Shown in pieces: positions 7,013 to 8,363 of a DNA stretch of 8,363 bases (within the stretch, counting starts at the first letter, position 1; the number at the start of each line of letters is the position of its first letter). Under the pieces are notes generated by a model, which saw only the letters and a list, made by a program, of their open reading frames with translations, had not been told where the DNA came from and did not search any database. Position numbers and translations under genes: made by a program. This DNA comes from Myxococcales bacterium (GTDB lineage: Bacteria > Myxococcota > Polyangia > Fen-1088), in NCBI GenBank assembly GCA_003159055.1, contig PMLH01000412.1, positions 1 to 8,363 on the forward strand. Direction: 5' to 3'.

Positions 7013-7022
7013 GCGACGTCGC
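7013..7022. promoter_or_regulatory. Palindrome GCGACGTCGC upstream of the -24 element
   Basis: A perfect 10-bp palindrome ending 12 nt before the -24 box, with a further half-site GCGACG at 7025-7030. It could be an operator for the small membrane protein gene. A chance palindrome is plausible in such GC-rich DNA. Confidence 0.25.
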
Positions 7023-7034
7023 GGGCGACGAAGC

Positions 7035-7049
7035 TGGCACGTCCCATGC
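7035..7049 (+). promoter_or_regulatory. Candidate sigma-54 (-24/-12) promoter
   Basis: TGGCACG-TCCC-ATGC matches the consensus TGGCACG-N4-TTGC at all but one position, with the GG and GC pairs exactly 10 nt apart. It lies in the intergenic region divergent from the sigma-54 activator gene and points into the small membrane protein gene. The predicted transcript start is near 7061, only about 5 nt from the ATG at 7066. Translation might therefore begin at a later codon such as the ATG at 7144. Confidence 0.5.
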
Positions 7050-7065
7050 GTTAATGGGAAATGCC

Positions 7066-7431
7066 ATGCAAGACCTGCGAGACGTCACCTCGGAGAGCGA
7101 ATTCCTGGCCGAGCCGCCCGACTGCAAGCCGGTGCTCGGTCGGATGGCACGCGTCCTGCTCGTGGTGGCCGGGATCGGTTTGCTGACGGGGCTTGCTGTG
7201 TGGAGCTCGGGCGCCGAGCGGCGAGCGATTCGCAATCTGCCCGCGGCAGAACGGAGCGCGCTCTACCATCGCACCCTGCAGAACCTGCAGACGGTTTGTG
7301 CCGCAGGCAAGACCTCGATGCGCGATTTCTGTGAAGAGCAAGCCCGCCTGGCCCAGGCCTTTCCCGAGTGCGACGACGCGTGCTACGCGATCGCCGAAAA
7401 GCAAGTCTCGCGGGTTCAGTTGCCACGTTGA
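7066..7431 (+). CDS. Small single-pass membrane protein of unknown function
   Basis: The frame is open from 6931, but the ATG at 7066 is chosen because GGGA lies 6 nt upstream; it gives 121 residues. The ATG at 7054 has no ribosome binding site. One hydrophobic segment, about residues 28-46 (ARVLLVVAGIGLLTGLAVW), is preceded by Arg and followed by an outside-facing domain of about 75 residues with RNLPAAERSALYHRTLQNL and four Cys (TVC, DFC, PEC, DAC), which suggests two disulfides in the periplasm. The ER..LY.RTL.NL..VC and FPECD..C pattern looks like a conserved hypothetical family; I cannot name it. If the sigma-54 element upstream is real, the start may be the ATG at 7144 (MARVLLVVAG), giving a 95-residue protein beginning directly with the membrane segment. 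It converges on the GH9 gene with 7 nt between the stops. Confidence 0.7.
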   Translation: MQDLRDVTSESEFLAEPPDCKPVLGRMARVLLVVAGIGLLTGLAVWSSGAERRAIRNLPAAERSALYHRTLQNLQTVCAAGKTSMRDFCEEQARLAQAFPECDDACYAIAEKQVSRVQLPR

Positions 7432-7438
7432 AGCGGGG

Positions 7439-8362
7439 CTACTCGGCCGACGCTCCAATCGCCACCGCAAACCAGGCCGAGTGTGGCAACCACTGTTCGA
7501 CCCAGCGCCACTCGTCGGCGCAGCCGCCGTTTGCGCCCACCCGCCACTGGATGCCGGTGCCGTCGGGGTTGCTGCCGGTGATGCCGTTGGAAATGCCGCC
7601 TGTCAGGGTTCCTGCTTGGGTCTTGCTGGCGCAGTAGTCGGGCGGATTGTTGCGCCCGAAGCCGTGCATGAAGGAGACGTCGTAAGGATTCTTGCCCACA
7701 ACCCAATCCAATTGACTGCCGGCAAATCGCAACAGATCCAGATATTGCGAGCCGCTTGCGCCGATGGCCTGCGCGCCTAACAAGGCCGCGGCGGCAAGTG
7801 AAGCCAAACGCGCATTTTCGCCTTGCCACCAATAGTTGGTTTCATTGACCTGCGGGATGAAGAAGGTGGCCGCACTGGCAGTGGTGTGTTGCCTGGCCAG
7901 CCCGAATGGGTTCGCCACCGCGCGGGTGACCTGCAAAAGGTAGCCGAGGTGTTTCTGGATGGCTTGCTTGGCGTCCGCGACACTCTTGGCGTCGGTTTCG
8001 ACCTCGACGTAGCGGGCCAGCGCAACCACGGGCAGCCCAGCATCGCTTGCGTGCCAAAAGGGCCGCGTGGCGCCGTCGGCGACGAAATAGCCATCGCTGG
8101 AAAGCCGACTGACCAGTGACGTTGCGCGAGCGCGCGCGGCCTGCAGATAGGTAGCGTTCTGGGTGGTGGCGAAGAGCTCGCTGGCGGCCATCAGCCCGGC
8201 ATAGTCGTCAATCACATTCTCTTTGCCGTCGTCGTCGTACTTGACGCCGTTGGTGTTGAGATAGTCGAAGGCCTTTTGTGCACCGGCCAGGTATTGCGCG
8301 CTGCTGAAGGCTCCGTCAGCCTTCCAACGCGCGATGCGCGCCAGTGCGGCGATGCTCATGCC
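7439..8362 (-). CDS. C-terminal catalytic part of a GH9-type glycoside hydrolase (5' end outside window)
   Basis: About 307 codons are visible, and the frame stays open to the window edge, so the ATG at 8359 is probably internal. The sequence fits the C-terminal half of an (alpha/alpha)6-barrel GH9 enzyme. Numbered from that ATG: NETNYWWQGENARLASLAAA at 172-191, LDWVVGKNPYDVSFMHGFG at 217-235, GGISNGITG at 254-262, and CADEWRWVEQWLPHSAWF at 280-297, whose Glu283 is the likely general acid. The N-terminal part with the catalytic Asp pair is not visible. GH9 enzymes cleave beta-1,4-glucans (cellulases), and some members act on glucosamine or chitobiose substrates; the substrate cannot be settled from this part. 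Export and any accessory domains would be encoded outside the window. An alternative is a related alpha/alpha-barrel glycosidase. Confidence 0.75.
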   Translation of the reverse strand, partial: GMSIAALARIARWKADGAFSSAQYLAGAQKAFDYLNTNGVKYDDDGKENVIDDYAGLMAASELFATTQNATYLQAARARATSLVSRLSSDGYFVADGATRPFWHASDAGLPVVALARYVEVETDAKSVADAKQAIQKHLGYLLQVTRAVANPFGLARQHTTASAATFFIPQVNETNYWWQGENARLASLAAAALLGAQAIGASGSQYLDLLRFAGSQLDWVVGKNPYDVSFMHGFGRNNPPDYCASKTQAGTLTGGISNGITGSNPDGTGIQWRVGANGGCADEWRWVEQWLPHSAWFAVAIGASAE

Positions 8363-8363
8363 G

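Larger units (their letters stand above)
6881..7065. other. Divergent intergenic regulatory region
   Basis: These 185 nt separate the starts of the sigma-54 regulator gene (leftward) and the small membrane protein gene (rightward). They hold the -24/-12 element, two short palindromes and several CG-rich inverted fragments, but no reading frame with its own ribosome binding site. The frame reading in from 6931 lacks any start signal. I saw no clear sigma-70 promoter for the regulator. Confidence 0.5.

Overview
The window is high in GC by eye and looks like chromosomal DNA of a deltaproteobacterium-like organism, most probably Myxococcota (Polyangia or a relative). The reasons are three consecutive secreted lipoprotein genes (one a seven-fold kelch-type repeat protein, one Cys-rich with a Pro/Asp-rich repeat stalk), the Cys-Gly-Arg-Thr motif directly after the lipidation Cys in two of them, and a sigma-54-dependent NtrC-type regulator. 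This assignment is inference; no rRNA or other marker gene is present.

Left part (1-2792) looks like the remains of a defence or mobile-gene island. It begins with the 3' end of an uncharacterised gene on the + strand (2-457, open at the window edge). Facing it on the - strand are a zeta-toxin-like P-loop kinase (698-1225) and a 68-codon gene overlapping its stop by ATGA (495-701), a likely toxin-antitoxin pair. Upstream of the pair, same strand, is a stand-alone AAA+ ATPase (1305-2309). Divergent from that lies an unannotated wreck of a RhuM-family gene (2391-2792), readable as three pieces in three frames with a large internal deletion. Its last recognisable codon coincides with the stop codon of the neighbouring lipoprotein gene, which marks a likely recombination joint.

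Middle part (2790-6880, all - strand) contains, in transcription order from the right, an AlgB-like sigma-54 response regulator (5534-6880), a Cys-rich repeat lipoprotein (4739-5428), a seven-blade kelch-type lipoprotein (3500-4657) and a small lipoprotein (2790-3386). Spacers of 81-113 nt suggest separate or loosely coupled transcription rather than a tight operon. No histidine kinase gene is next to the regulator.

Right part (6881-8363): a 185-nt divergent intergenic region holds a good -24/-12 (sigma-54) promoter candidate pointing away from the regulator into a small membrane protein gene (7066-7431), plus short palindromes that could be activator sites. A second, weaker -24/-12 match sits in front of the repeat lipoprotein on the other side of the regulator, so the regulator may control both flanks. 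The window ends inside a GH9-type glycoside hydrolase gene (- strand, 7439 to the edge), convergent with the small membrane protein gene and separated from it by only 7 nt.

The most notable unlabelled features are the RhuM relic with its junction, the reversed-order kinase/small-gene pair, and the two -24/-12 elements flanking the regulator. I did not find a convincing intact new system; the left part is better read as a decaying island.
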